This document shows, in pieces, positions 8,558 to 15,817 of a DNA stretch of 25,688 nt; the stretch's first letter is position 1; each line of letters starts with the position of its first letter. The stretch is from a virus: the IMG/VR virus record IMGVR_UViG_3300032315_000913, positions 1 to 25,688 of that record. One strand, given 5' to 3'. The notes beneath the pieces were generated by a model. The model was not told where the DNA came from and did not search any database. It saw only the letters and a program-made list of their open reading frames with translations. Position numbers and translations under genes: made by a program.

Positions 8558-9897
8558 TTTCTTTCTTTGTTATTGACTCCAAAAGTATCTCTCAGTAATT
8601 TCATAGAAGTATAGGAATTATTGACATTAAAATGGTGGCAAAGTTCCTTAATCATATATAGACCACTTGTTTCCGAATCGTGTTCGCTTTTATCCGATTT
8701 ACTATTATTTGGAAATAAGCACTCGATGACATCACCTGCTCTTAAATCAGTATTTACGGGAATCATTACACTCAAAGCTTGTGTAAAAAGAATATTGTAT
8801 CTCATTAAAGATTGAGATTGATATAATGATGGATCTGCGTTTTCAGATTTTGATACTTCTTTTTCTACGGTTCCAATATCCAAAATAGCAGTAATAATTC
8901 TTGAAGGGGCATCTCCGAGAGATAAATCAGATCCCTCTGATATTTTAGGAAGTCTTAAATCCGTACCACCAAGATTATTAGATTTATTGGCATAGTCTTC
9001 CAGTTTAAAAAGTCCTTCTTTGGGATCGGTAAATGTAAAATCTAAAGGATTAAAAAATGTTCTTTGACTTGCATAAGTACCAAGACGAAGTTTCTCAATT
9101 AAATTTTGATTTTTTTGTGTACTATAATTCAGAATCTTAAATTCATTATCAACTTTTTCATTATTATCATTATAAGAAACTGTCGTTGGACTATAAACAT
9201 ATGTTGCCTTTGATTTTTGAGAGATTAAATTATCAATTGCACGAAACTGAAATCCATCCTGAGTTTGATAAAATACAAATCCGGCAGTTGCATCTCCAGA
9301 AACTACCGGCACACCTTTAGATGCCAACCAAATTAATGTTGTGAATGGTTTTCTCATATTTCCAATAAATCCATACTTATTGGAAGTCTCATCAATTGTT
9401 CCGATACTATCAGTTTTTAGAACATCTGTTAATATTTTACGAACTGACTCACTAATTTTTGATGATGTTGAATATTTTCTTGATACTCGTGAAGTTTCAT
9501 TCGTGATTGCCTCTCTTGAAACTAGATTTAAAGTAAAACTTTCTTGCTGTGCTTCTGAGATTACATCGGTAATACTAGAAACATAAAGATATTTTTTTGG
9601 ATTATTTGAGAAGTCCAGTGATTCTCTTCCCGGAACATTACCCGCAATTTTCATTGAAAGTCTTTCACCTCCACGAAGAGGAAGACCATTATAAATTGAT
9701 TGCTTTTCTCCGTCTTGGTCCTTAAAAGATGTAATGGTATTTCCGGTATTAACCACCTTGACTCTGGCAGTAATTGTTGGGGAGAAAATATCCTCAAAAT
9801 ATTCGAGTGCGATTGTTCCATTTTTAATATCAACCGTCCTTTTCTGGTCGTTTGATTCAAGAACTAATTCTTCATATATAGATTTACTAATTGACAT
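8554..9897 (-). CDS. gp27-like baseplate hub protein (447 aa)
   Basis: This 447-residue protein sits directly upstream of the OB-fold hub protein, the position and size class of T4 gp27 (391 residues), which forms the hub ring under gp5. Its sequence fits a two tail-tube-domain hub protein. Residues 18-55 are beta strands of the type VDIKNGTIALEYFEDIF followed by ITARVKVVNTG, and a late phrase VMIPVNTDLRAGDVIECLFP resembles the second barrel of gp27/gpD-like hubs. It shares a base with the preceding lysozyme gene and overlaps the following gp5-like gene by 4 nt, implying coupled synthesis of hub parts. I see no enzymatic motif. The gp27 equivalence is inferred from order and beta pattern, not from a recognisable family signature. 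Confidence 0.6.
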   Translation of the reverse strand: MSISKSIYEELVLESNDQKRTVDIKNGTIALEYFEDIFSPTITARVKVVNTGNTITSFKDQDGEKQSIYNGLPLRGGERLSMKIAGNVPGRESLDFSNNPKKYLYVSSITDVISEAQQESFTLNLVSREAITNETSRVSRKYSTSSKISESVRKILTDVLKTDSIGTIDETSNKYGFIGNMRKPFTTLIWLASKGVPVVSGDATAGFVFYQTQDGFQFRAIDNLISQKSKATYVYSPTTVSYNDNNEKVDNEFKILNYSTQKNQNLIEKLRLGTYASQRTFFNPLDFTFTDPKEGLFKLEDYANKSNNLGGTDLRLPKISEGSDLSLGDAPSRIITAILDIGTVEKEVSKSENADPSLYQSQSLMRYNILFTQALSVMIPVNTDLRAGDVIECLFPNNSKSDKSEHDSETSGLYMIKELCHHFNVNNSYTSMKLLRDTFGVNNKERK

Positions 9898-11762
9898 TAT
9901 AGGTAAGCGAGGTCGAGTAGAAGTTTATTTTTTATAAAATTATTTAACAAAGTAAATTCACTTATTTGTGAAGACCCTCCACCAGAAGAACCTCCACCAC
10001 CAGACGACATCATTTGTCGTGCCGGTGATGAAGGATTTTGAGAAACAATCACCGTTGGTCCGGTTCTTTCTGGTGCTAATGATTGACTTATTTGTGGATT
10101 TTGTGGAGTTCCGGTTGATGATATTTGTGCTGGTGTTGGGGATTGCTGTCTTGTTGGTGTTGGGGGTTTTGATTCTGAATAAGATGTATTAAAGGGGGCA
10201 AACTTACTATATTTGTTAAGGGGATCAAATCTTCCAGTTATTACACCACCATTCCAACCAGTTCCTGCTTCCCAGTGTAAATGAGGTCCACTAGTTCTTC
10301 CAGTCATTCCAACTTTACCTATTACCTCACCCCTTTTAACTGGACCACTACGCTTATATCCAGATTGCATATGTCCATATAAATGATAAATCCCACGATC
10401 ATCTTTCATCACTAAAAAGTTTCCCCAACCATTTTCATAATCTGAATCAACAATTACACCATCAGAAACTGCCCTTAATGGAGTTCCATTATTAACTGCT
10501 AAATCTGTTCCGCCATGATTTCTCCCAGCCCCAAGTCTATCTCCAACTATTGGATTTATTTTTCCTGGAGGAACTTGAACTATTTGAGTTGGCGTTGATT
10601 GTTGAGGTGGTGATGTTGAAGAAGAAGATCCAAACGGTGTTTTTCTTGCTTTTTCAACAATTGCCAATTCCTGTTTAGAATATTTTGATCCTCCTACCGT
10701 CCAAGGTTGAATACCTCTATCCTGCATTAATGCTGCAGCCATCAAATCTTGATTTTCTGGACTAAATTTATCTCCTGGAGATAAACCAGCAGATTTCATA
10801 GAAACCGGAAGTTGAATAGGAATAAACTGATATCTTCCAGCAGCATACACACCATAATCACTAATCTGTGGATTACTTTTATTCATTAACCATTTCTGCC
10901 TTTGAAGGACCTCACCAATAGTCATATCAGTAAGATTTTTTTTTATTTTAGTTTTAGAATCCAAAGTAGATCCAACAATATCATCATTAATAGTCCCCTG
11001 ATTCATCGCATTATAGCTTCCGCCGCTTTCTGGGCCCGATATAATATCTAATGCTTGTTTATGAATTGGTAAAAGTTTTCCTCCAGCAGATCCACCACTA
11101 CCACTATAAGGTGCTGTTCGTTCATAGGCACCCTCATTAGTATTTTCAGTTCCAAGTGGTCTGGCATCCTCACCAGAAGCAATACCTTCAGTTAATGGAG
11201 TTGTTATTAATTTAATGACATTCTCAAAATCAGTACCCCAATTCTCAACACTTAAATTTAGTTCATCAAAAGCAGTACTAACTCTTCCAGAAGTATCAAG
11301 AAAATCAAATTTCATTAAATTTGTTAAACCCGCACCTAAAAGTTTTGTAAAATTTTTAAATATATCCGTGCTATTTGTAATAAAACCTCCAAGTATCTTA
11401 CCCATCTGCTGAGTTCTGGCAATAAATTCTTTACCCATCGAAATCCAAGTAGGTAGATTATTAATTATCCATCCTGCAGTCAAATAACTAAGGAATCCCA
11501 CCAATCTTTCAAAAAATCCCTTGGCACTACCTGCAATTAATCCTGCTGCTCCACGAGGTTTTGTTACAAGATTTGGTGCCTCAAGTTCATCCTCTCTTTG
11601 TTTTCTTCTTTCATTTTCTATTCTACGATTTTGTAAGATTGTTTGCTTTTGAAATATTTCTCGTTTAACTTTTGTTCTATTGAGTAGAATAGTCTGTAAC
11701 TTTCTAATCGTTTTTGAGGACCCAACTGGAACTTTTGATTGAAGTGGTGATGAGATTGCCAT
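9897..11762 (-). CDS. Tail-associated dual muralytic protein: lysozyme-like plus M23 peptidase (621 aa)
   Basis: Residues 20-65 are a basic coiled-coil-like helix. Residues 83-150 are amphipathic helices with AGWIINNLPTWI, shared with the neighbouring tape-measure-like protein. Residues 230-360 look like a lysozyme/transglycosylase domain: SGPESGG with candidate catalytic Glu245, GVYAAGRYQF (304-313), and FSPENQDLMAAALM. Residues 400-520 are an M23 (LytM) endopeptidase: HGGTD gives His416 and Asp420, YGHM gives His464, and GPHLHWE gives His494/His496, a complete zinc-site set. The C-terminus is Pro/Ser/Gln-rich, then Gly/Ser-rich. It would cut glycan and peptide bonds of the cell wall during injection, taking over the lysozyme role that is part of gp5 in T4. 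It could also be viewed as a second tape-measure protein. Confidence 0.85.
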   Translation of the reverse strand: MAISSPLQSKVPVGSSKTIRKLQTILLNRTKVKREIFQKQTILQNRRIENERRKQREDELEAPNLVTKPRGAAGLIAGSAKGFFERLVGFLSYLTAGWIINNLPTWISMGKEFIARTQQMGKILGGFITNSTDIFKNFTKLLGAGLTNLMKFDFLDTSGRVSTAFDELNLSVENWGTDFENVIKLITTPLTEGIASGEDARPLGTENTNEGAYERTAPYSGSGGSAGGKLLPIHKQALDIISGPESGGSYNAMNQGTINDDIVGSTLDSKTKIKKNLTDMTIGEVLQRQKWLMNKSNPQISDYGVYAAGRYQFIPIQLPVSMKSAGLSPGDKFSPENQDLMAAALMQDRGIQPWTVGGSKYSKQELAIVEKARKTPFGSSSSTSPPQQSTPTQIVQVPPGKINPIVGDRLGAGRNHGGTDLAVNNGTPLRAVSDGVIVDSDYENGWGNFLVMKDDRGIYHLYGHMQSGYKRSGPVKRGEVIGKVGMTGRTSGPHLHWEAGTGWNGGVITGRFDPLNKYSKFAPFNTSYSESKPPTPTRQQSPTPAQISSTGTPQNPQISQSLAPERTGPTVIVSQNPSSPARQMMSSGGGGSSGGGSSQISEFTLLNNFIKNKLLLDLAYL

Positions 11763-11763
11763 A

Positions 11764-13581
11764 TTATATTACCACATTATAATTCAGTTGAGAGTAAAGA
11801 ACATAAAAATTATCAGGATTGGAGGAACTAATCAAAGGAGTATCGGTTCCATTCGTTGGTGCCTGTGAAATAGAAGATTGTTGATTGTTACTTTGACCCG
11901 ATGGCATCATTACCACATTCGGTGCCGGTTCGGTAAGTTCTCCTACATTTTGAGTCGGTTTAGGAAGTGGTTGAACTTGTGCCGATGGTAGTGGTACTGC
12001 TTGAACTGTAGATGGTTTTTCGACCAACTTCATTTCAGTCCAATCCTTACCTGTTGATTTTGCCCATTCCTTTGCCTGCTGCTGTTGCTCAACAGTCATA
12101 TTGTTCCAGGCAGATTCAATTCTGCCTCTTGCATACCCCCTATTTCTATTATCCCAAGCCGCTTGGAAGTTTTTAGTCATTTCAGGACTTGGTGGAGGAA
12201 TTATAGGTGTTTGTGGTTGTACTTCTGCTGGTGCCGTGGATGCAGTAGTTGCAGCAGATGATGGTAACATTTTTGCATCTAGTGCTGCTGAAGTAATGGA
12301 GGCACCAGAATCAGAAGTAGGTTGAATATTTGCACTTCCGGATACTGGTCCAGGAGGTCCAGGAGTCATATTTTTTGGGTCAGTTTCAGATTTTTCATCC
12401 TTTTTATTTCCCATCAGCGGAGTTTGTGCGGTTGATGCTGATGTAACTTTTGCTGCTGTTGTTGATGTTGTTGATGTTGTTGATTTTTCTTTTGGATTTT
12501 GTTCTTTCTGTTGTTTTTTTGCTTCTGCTACAATTTCTTTTGCTTTTCTTTCATCGTTTGGATTTTTAAAACCAAAAAGATTACCACCAAATACTTCTAT
12601 AACATCATCTAAAACAAATCCAAGTGTCGCTAAACCTTTAATAATTTTTCCTGGTCCAAACGCACCCAATGCAATCATAGCAACATCTACATATTCCCCA
12701 TTTTTTGCGTTCATGAAAGCTTGTATGGCTCCCGTAGCAAGACCAAAAATTCCTGGACCTCCTCCACCACCACCAGGTTTTTTTGGACCAGGAAAAATAT
12801 TTTGTAAAAGAGGAGCACCTCGAAGAGTATTTGTTAAAGCTTTTATGGGTGCCAGAGCAAGTTTAGTCACAAAACCAGCAATTTTTGCAGTAATACCAGT
12901 AATAGTCTTAATTACTAAATTAAATCCTGTTTTAATTGCAGTGAATACTTTTATGGCATCTCCAATACCTTTAAGAACATTATCTTTTATTTCTTCTAAT
13001 TTTTCTTTATTTCCTTCTGATGCTGCCTTAAGTGCTTCTATTCCTTGATTAGTCAACCATCCAGCAAATAATGTAGTTAGAGCCTCTCCTATTCTCGCAA
13101 ATATATTACCAACTTTCTGCTGAAGAGCCTGAACCGGCGTAACAAGAGAATTTGTAATTCTTTGTTCCAATTGAGATTCTTTTCCCAGTCTAACATTTGT
13201 TTCGGCAAGTTTTCTTTCACTTTCTGCCTTTTCTACTTCCTGCTGTTTTTCTACGGCACTATCTTGCTGTATTAAATTCGAAATAGATACAAGACCTTTA
13301 TTTAAAGTTGTTGTCTCTGTTCGTAAAGCATCTACTGCACTTCTAAGAGCAGAAATCTCTTGAGTTTGTTGAACATTTTGAGTGGTTTGAACCTCTAAAT
13401 TTCTTTCAACATTAACTAAATTTGCCTGAGGTTGTACGGCAAGAGCACCACCTCTTCCTCCACCTCCGCCGCCGCCAGGAATACCACCACCTCCACCGGC
13501 ACCACCACTTATGGCAGAACTAGAAACCGTTCTTGCCACAACACCTATAGTAGGTCCGATTGGAGATGATAGACTAGCCAT
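11764..13581 (-). CDS. Tape-measure-like / gp29-like baseplate hub protein (605 aa)
   Basis: A Gly-rich N-terminus (26-45) is followed by a long predicted coiled coil (about 52-145, with heptad-like NLEVQTTQNVQQTQEISALRS). Amphipathic helices at 146-270 include LTTLFAGWLTNQGIEAL and ALAPIKALTNTLRG. The C-terminal half is low-complexity Pro/Ser/Thr/Gln (residues 350-605). This fits a tail-length or hub-tail protein such as T4 gp29, which is 590 residues. It follows gp26 and the small ORF, as tape-measure genes follow tail-assembly chaperone pairs in other phages, and precedes the hub genes. The ATG lies inside the end of the 57-residue ORF (8-nt overlap). T4 gp29 homology is an inference; the helical, low-complexity character is what I can see. 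Confidence 0.65.
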   Translation of the reverse strand: MASLSSPIGPTIGVVARTVSSSAISGGAGGGGGIPGGGGGGGRGGALAVQPQANLVNVERNLEVQTTQNVQQTQEISALRSAVDALRTETTTLNKGLVSISNLIQQDSAVEKQQEVEKAESERKLAETNVRLGKESQLEQRITNSLVTPVQALQQKVGNIFARIGEALTTLFAGWLTNQGIEALKAASEGNKEKLEEIKDNVLKGIGDAIKVFTAIKTGFNLVIKTITGITAKIAGFVTKLALAPIKALTNTLRGAPLLQNIFPGPKKPGGGGGGPGIFGLATGAIQAFMNAKNGEYVDVAMIALGAFGPGKIIKGLATLGFVLDDVIEVFGGNLFGFKNPNDERKAKEIVAEAKKQQKEQNPKEKSTTSTTSTTAAKVTSASTAQTPLMGNKKDEKSETDPKNMTPGPPGPVSGSANIQPTSDSGASITSAALDAKMLPSSAATTASTAPAEVQPQTPIIPPPSPEMTKNFQAAWDNRNRGYARGRIESAWNNMTVEQQQQAKEWAKSTGKDWTEMKLVEKPSTVQAVPLPSAQVQPLPKPTQNVGELTEPAPNVVMMPSGQSNNQQSSISQAPTNGTDTPLISSSNPDNFYVLYSQLNYNVVI

Positions 13582-13747
13582 TCTGCTGGTTCTTTAGATT
13601 TTGCTCTTCAATATATTGAGAAAGAAGAGTAATATAAACTTCTTTTTCCCAAGGTATAAGATTTTCTAGTTCGGTCAAAGAGTATTTATGATGCTGCATT
13701 AACTGAAATGTAGTCTTATAGTATGACTCCAACGAAGTATGAGCCAT
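13574..13747 (-). CDS. 57-residue ORF after gp26, candidate frameshift extension / small tail chaperone
   Basis: The ORF (MAHTSLESYYKTTFQL to LKNQQNG) starts 2 nt after the gp26 stop and overlaps the tape-measure-like gene by 8 nt. Its core, MQHHKYSLTELENLIPWEKE, is helical with a conserved-looking HHKYSL..LENLIPWE segment. Position is that of T4 gene 51, next to gene 26, or of the T part of G/GT tail chaperones. It lies in the -1 frame of gp26, and the frame is open upstream through CGC TTA GGA to a T TTT TTC heptamer at 13762-13756. It may therefore be made mainly as a gp26 fusion. The GGAGGG upstream is 24 nt from this ATG, too far for a normal ribosome site, which also favours frameshift or reinitiation. 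Confidence 0.7.
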   Translation of the reverse strand: MAHTSLESYYKTTFQLMQHHKYSLTELENLIPWEKEVYITLLSQYIEEQNLKNQQNG

Positions 13748-13749
13748 TC

Positions 13750-14469
13750 CTAAGCGAAAAAAGATGTTAATCCCTCCAATACGACCTCACTTTCCACATT
13801 AGTATTTGGATTCTTCAATTTAATAGTATAAGAAAGTTTAGGCATCGTCTCAAAAAACTTCTCAATTTCCTTAAACTGATTAGTAGTTAGTTGTTCCAAA
13901 AACTCATTTAGTTCTTTTTTAGTCGTATCAGAAGCATTCCAAGATTCTTCTTCACTATAAATCTGCTCTACACAGGCAGAAATCATCTCAAAAGTATCAT
14001 CCACACTCACAGATTCATTATTATTAAAGTTGTTCTTAATGAACTCCTGCATAGATGGATATTTCATACGAAGAGTCAAAACATCATCAAGTTTAATATC
14101 CTTTGAATGATTTTCATCTACATTTACTTTAATTTCATCCAGATTGATTGAAACTGGAACTTGTGTGGTTCCATCATCGGGGCAGGTAATTAAAACATCC
14201 ACCGACTCTCCAACTGACTTTCCACGAACATTCAGGAACAAATATTCAATATCAAAAGTTGATAATTGCTCTACTTTGATTCCTTTCGTAATAATACAAT
14301 TAGAAATTACGGTTTTTACTGCTTGTGCAATTTGTTTTGTATCCTCACTTTCCATCGCAATAATTAAAATCTTTTCTTCTCTAACCAGAAAAGGTCTGTA
14401 TTTAATTTCCTTTTTAATAGATGGTATTTCTAAACTATATGTTGGTACTGAAATTTTTGGTAAAGGCAT
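13750..14469 (-). CDS. gp26: gp26-like baseplate hub / tail assembly protein
   Basis: This 239-residue protein matches the T4 baseplate (gp26) family. It starts with IPSIKKEIKYRPFLVREEKILIIAMES, followed by AVKTVISNCI, the hallmark FDIEYLFLNVRGKSVGE (68-84), and a ..TCPDDG. turn. T4 gp26 is 208 residues. It takes part in hub assembly in the cytoplasm and may not be a major virion component. It precedes the small ORF and tape-measure-like gene, and follows gp54 after a 32-nt gap with a CTAAATA box. The end of the gene, reading ACA TCT TTT TTC GCT TAG, contains a canonical -1 slippery heptamer. A fraction of ribosomes could read through into the next ORF, giving a 298-residue product. Confidence 0.85.
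   Translation of the reverse strand: MPLPKISVPTYSLEIPSIKKEIKYRPFLVREEKILIIAMESEDTKQIAQAVKTVISNCIITKGIKVEQLSTFDIEYLFLNVRGKSVGESVDVLITCPDDGTTQVPVSINLDEIKVNVDENHSKDIKLDDVLTLRMKYPSMQEFIKNNFNNNESVSVDDTFEMISACVEQIYSEEESWNASDTTKKELNEFLEQLTTNQFKEIEKFFETMPKLSYTIKLKNPNTNVESEVVLEGLTSFFA
13756..13762 (-). promoter_or_regulatory. Candidate -1 ribosomal frameshift site T TTT TTC
   Basis: In the gp26 zero frame the minus strand reads TC[T TTT TTC] GCT TAG, an X XXY YYZ heptamer three codons before the stop. A -1 slip continues CGC TTA GGA ATG GCT into the 57-residue ORF without a stop. A Shine-Dalgarno-like GGAGGG (13777-13772) lies 9 nt upstream with no start codon at normal distance, like the internal stimulator of dnaX. 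No strong downstream hairpin is obvious. Confidence 0.55.
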
Positions 14470-14493
14470 TTTTTAATTCAAATCACTTAATTT

Positions 14494-14500
14494 TATTTAG
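14494..14500 (-). promoter_or_regulatory. Candidate late promoter box CTAAATA before gp26
   Basis: The minus strand reads AACTAAATAAAA immediately after the gp54 stop, ending 24 nt before the gp26 ATG. The spacing matches the other late-box candidates in the window. The region is AT-rich, so a single box carries moderate weight. Confidence 0.45.
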
Positions 14501-14501
14501 T

Positions 14502-15308
14502 TTAGTTATTTAAAATCGTAGGCAACACACTTCCTTGATTTGGAATTGTGCCCCTTACTCCACTTTCACCAAGAGATTGCCCAGTTCTATAAACAACTCT
14601 TTGATTATTGCTTTGATTATTGTTCTGATTGTTATTATTGTTTTGATTGTTATTATTATTACCAATAATTTCATTCAAACTTAATGATTTCCCTGCAATA
14701 TAACGATCATACTCAAAAGTCACTGACATCTTAAGAATCTCGGATGAACTATAACTTACTGGAATTGAAGACATTGCTGATGGGAATAGTCCAATAAAGG
14801 TATATTGTATTTCTTGATTATAATCTCTATCAAACTTCGTAATTGTAGTTCTATCAGACTTATAATATTCTGGATATTGCATTCTAGAAATATAATCTTT
14901 ACGATTCTGCCCTATTGGAGCAAGTGGACTTCCAATTGGATTATTGGAACCACTTGCAATAAACTCCATCCAACTTTCCATAAATTTAATAGCATTATAA
15001 TTTTTATCCACATAAAAATCTAAACTGATTGGCGAATATTGTCTAGTATGTGCAAAGTTCTCCGTTATACCCATAAAGTTCCCACTAACATTGGCAGTTG
15101 CAAAAGAACTTGTTGGAAGAGATGCAGAAAAACAAAGTAATCCCGCATCTTCGGCAATAAATCTTTGACTAATTCCTTTACGAAAAAGATATGCCATTAG
15201 TGGTCCTCCAAGAGGTCCTACACCGCCAAATCTTACCTCATAATGAGAAGTCTGTGCAAGATTTGTAAAGAGTGGTTTAAAATCTGATATTTTGCGGATA
15301 CTAGGCAC
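14502..15308 (-). CDS. gp54: gp54-like baseplate-tail tube initiator (268 aa)
   Basis: The start is GTG at 15308 (GTG CCT AGT ATC), with AAAGG about 10 nt upstream; no ATG is available nearby in frame. Residues 20-200 resemble the gp19/gp54 tail-tube fold: HYEVRFGG, LLCFSASLPTSSFAT, then TRQYSPISLDFYVDKNYNAIKF (88-109), MESWMEFI, and MSVTFEYDRYI near 200. T4 gp54 (320 residues) caps the baseplate and starts tail-tube polymerisation together with gp48. An Asn/Gln-only tract (217-236) followed by a flexible tail ends the protein. It is divergently transcribed from gp4 across a 42-nt spacer. It could instead be a diverged tube paralogue, but the presence of gp48 nearby and the gp26 neighbour favour gp54. 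Confidence 0.7.
   Translation of the reverse strand: MPSIRKISDFKPLFTNLAQTSHYEVRFGGVGPLGGPLMAYLFRKGISQRFIAEDAGLLCFSASLPTSSFATANVSGNFMGITENFAHTRQYSPISLDFYVDKNYNAIKFMESWMEFIASGSNNPIGSPLAPIGQNRKDYISRMQYPEYYKSDRTTITKFDRDYNQEIQYTFIGLFPSAMSSIPVSYSSSEILKMSVTFEYDRYIAGKSLSLNEIIGNNNNNQNNNNNQNNNQSNNQRVVYRTGQSLGESGVRGTIPNQGSVLPTILNN
14601..14660 (-). repeat. Asn/Gln homopolymeric tract in gp54-like gene
   Basis: Codons 217-236 are almost entirely AAT/AAC with interspersed CAA/CAG, encoding runs of four or five Asn separated by Gln. The trinucleotide nature makes it prone to length change by slippage. Confidence 0.85.
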
Positions 15309-15309
15309 T

Positions 15310-15316
15310 CTAAATA
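15310..15316 (+). promoter_or_regulatory. Late promoter box CTAAATA for gp4 (divergent pair)
   Basis: The plus strand reads CTCTAAATACC, ending 34 nt before the gp4 ATG at 15351. It forms one arm of a perfect 8-nt inverted repeat (15310-15317 with 15343-15350), the other arm being the box for gp54. This mirrored arrangement is the best internal support that CTAAATA is the late promoter element. Confidence 0.65.
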
Positions 15317-15343
15317 CCTTTTTATGAGTCTTATTAGTATAAG

Positions 15344-15350
15344 TATTTAG
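15344..15350 (-). promoter_or_regulatory. Late promoter box CTAAATA for gp54 (divergent pair)
   Basis: The minus strand reads CATCTAAATACTT, ending 35 nt before the gp54 GTG start at 15308 and directly abutting the gp4 start codon on the other strand. It is the mirror arm of the box at 15310-15316. Confidence 0.65.
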
Positions 15351-15788
15351 ATGTCTTATAAGGGAAAATTTAAACCATCATTTCCGGAAAAGTATGTTGG
15401 CGACCCGACCAATATTATATACAGGTCTCTATGGGAACTTAAGTTTCTAAAATATTGTGATACGAATAAGAATATTTTAGAGTACGCATCTGAAGAACTT
15501 GCGATTCCTTATCGTTCTCCGGTAGATGGGCGTATTCATAGATATTTTCCTGATGCTTATATAAAAGTCAAAGAACCAGATGGAAGTACTAAGAAATATC
15601 TGATTGAGATTAAACCTTATAAGCAAACGATGCCACCACCAAAACCAAAAAAGCAGACCAAAGGATACATTTATGAGGCATATGAGTATGCCAAGAATCA
15701 ATCAAAGTGGGAAGCAGCAAGAGAATATTGTAAAGACAGAGGATGGACATTTAAGGTGATTACGGAAAATGAACTTTATGGAAAATAA
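15351..15788 (+). CDS. gp4: Head completion protein gp4
   Basis: This 145-residue protein is close in size to T4 gp4 (about 150) and has the same plan: SYKGKFKPSFPEKYVGDPTNI, then YRSLWELKFLKYCD, IPYRSPVDGRIHRYFPDAYI, LIEIKPYKQTMPP and a final YCKDRGWTFKVITENEL. RYFPDAYI..(12 residues)..LIEIKP is the PD-(D/E)XK-type core (Asp65, Glu83, Lys85). T4 gp4 (gp50) joins DNA-filled heads to tails after packaging. It is the first gene of the plus-strand island, driven by the divergent late box at 15310. No strong ribosome site precedes the ATG, which sits directly on the opposite-strand promoter box. Identification is secure from the conserved blocks. Confidence 0.9.
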   Translation: MSYKGKFKPSFPEKYVGDPTNIIYRSLWELKFLKYCDTNKNILEYASEELAIPYRSPVDGRIHRYFPDAYIKVKEPDGSTKKYLIEIKPYKQTMPPPKPKKQTKGYIYEAYEYAKNQSKWEAAREYCKDRGWTFKVITENELYGK

Positions 15789-15791
15789 ATA
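15785..15791 (+). promoter_or_regulatory. Candidate late promoter box (A)ATAAATA
   Basis: The plus strand reads AAATAAATAAT across the gp4 stop codon, ending 26 nt before the ATG at 15818. It matches the NATAAATA form of T4-like late promoters. The AT-rich gap makes chance occurrence possible. Confidence 0.45.
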
Positions 15792-15817
15792 ATATATCAA
15801 TCTATGATGAATCCTTT

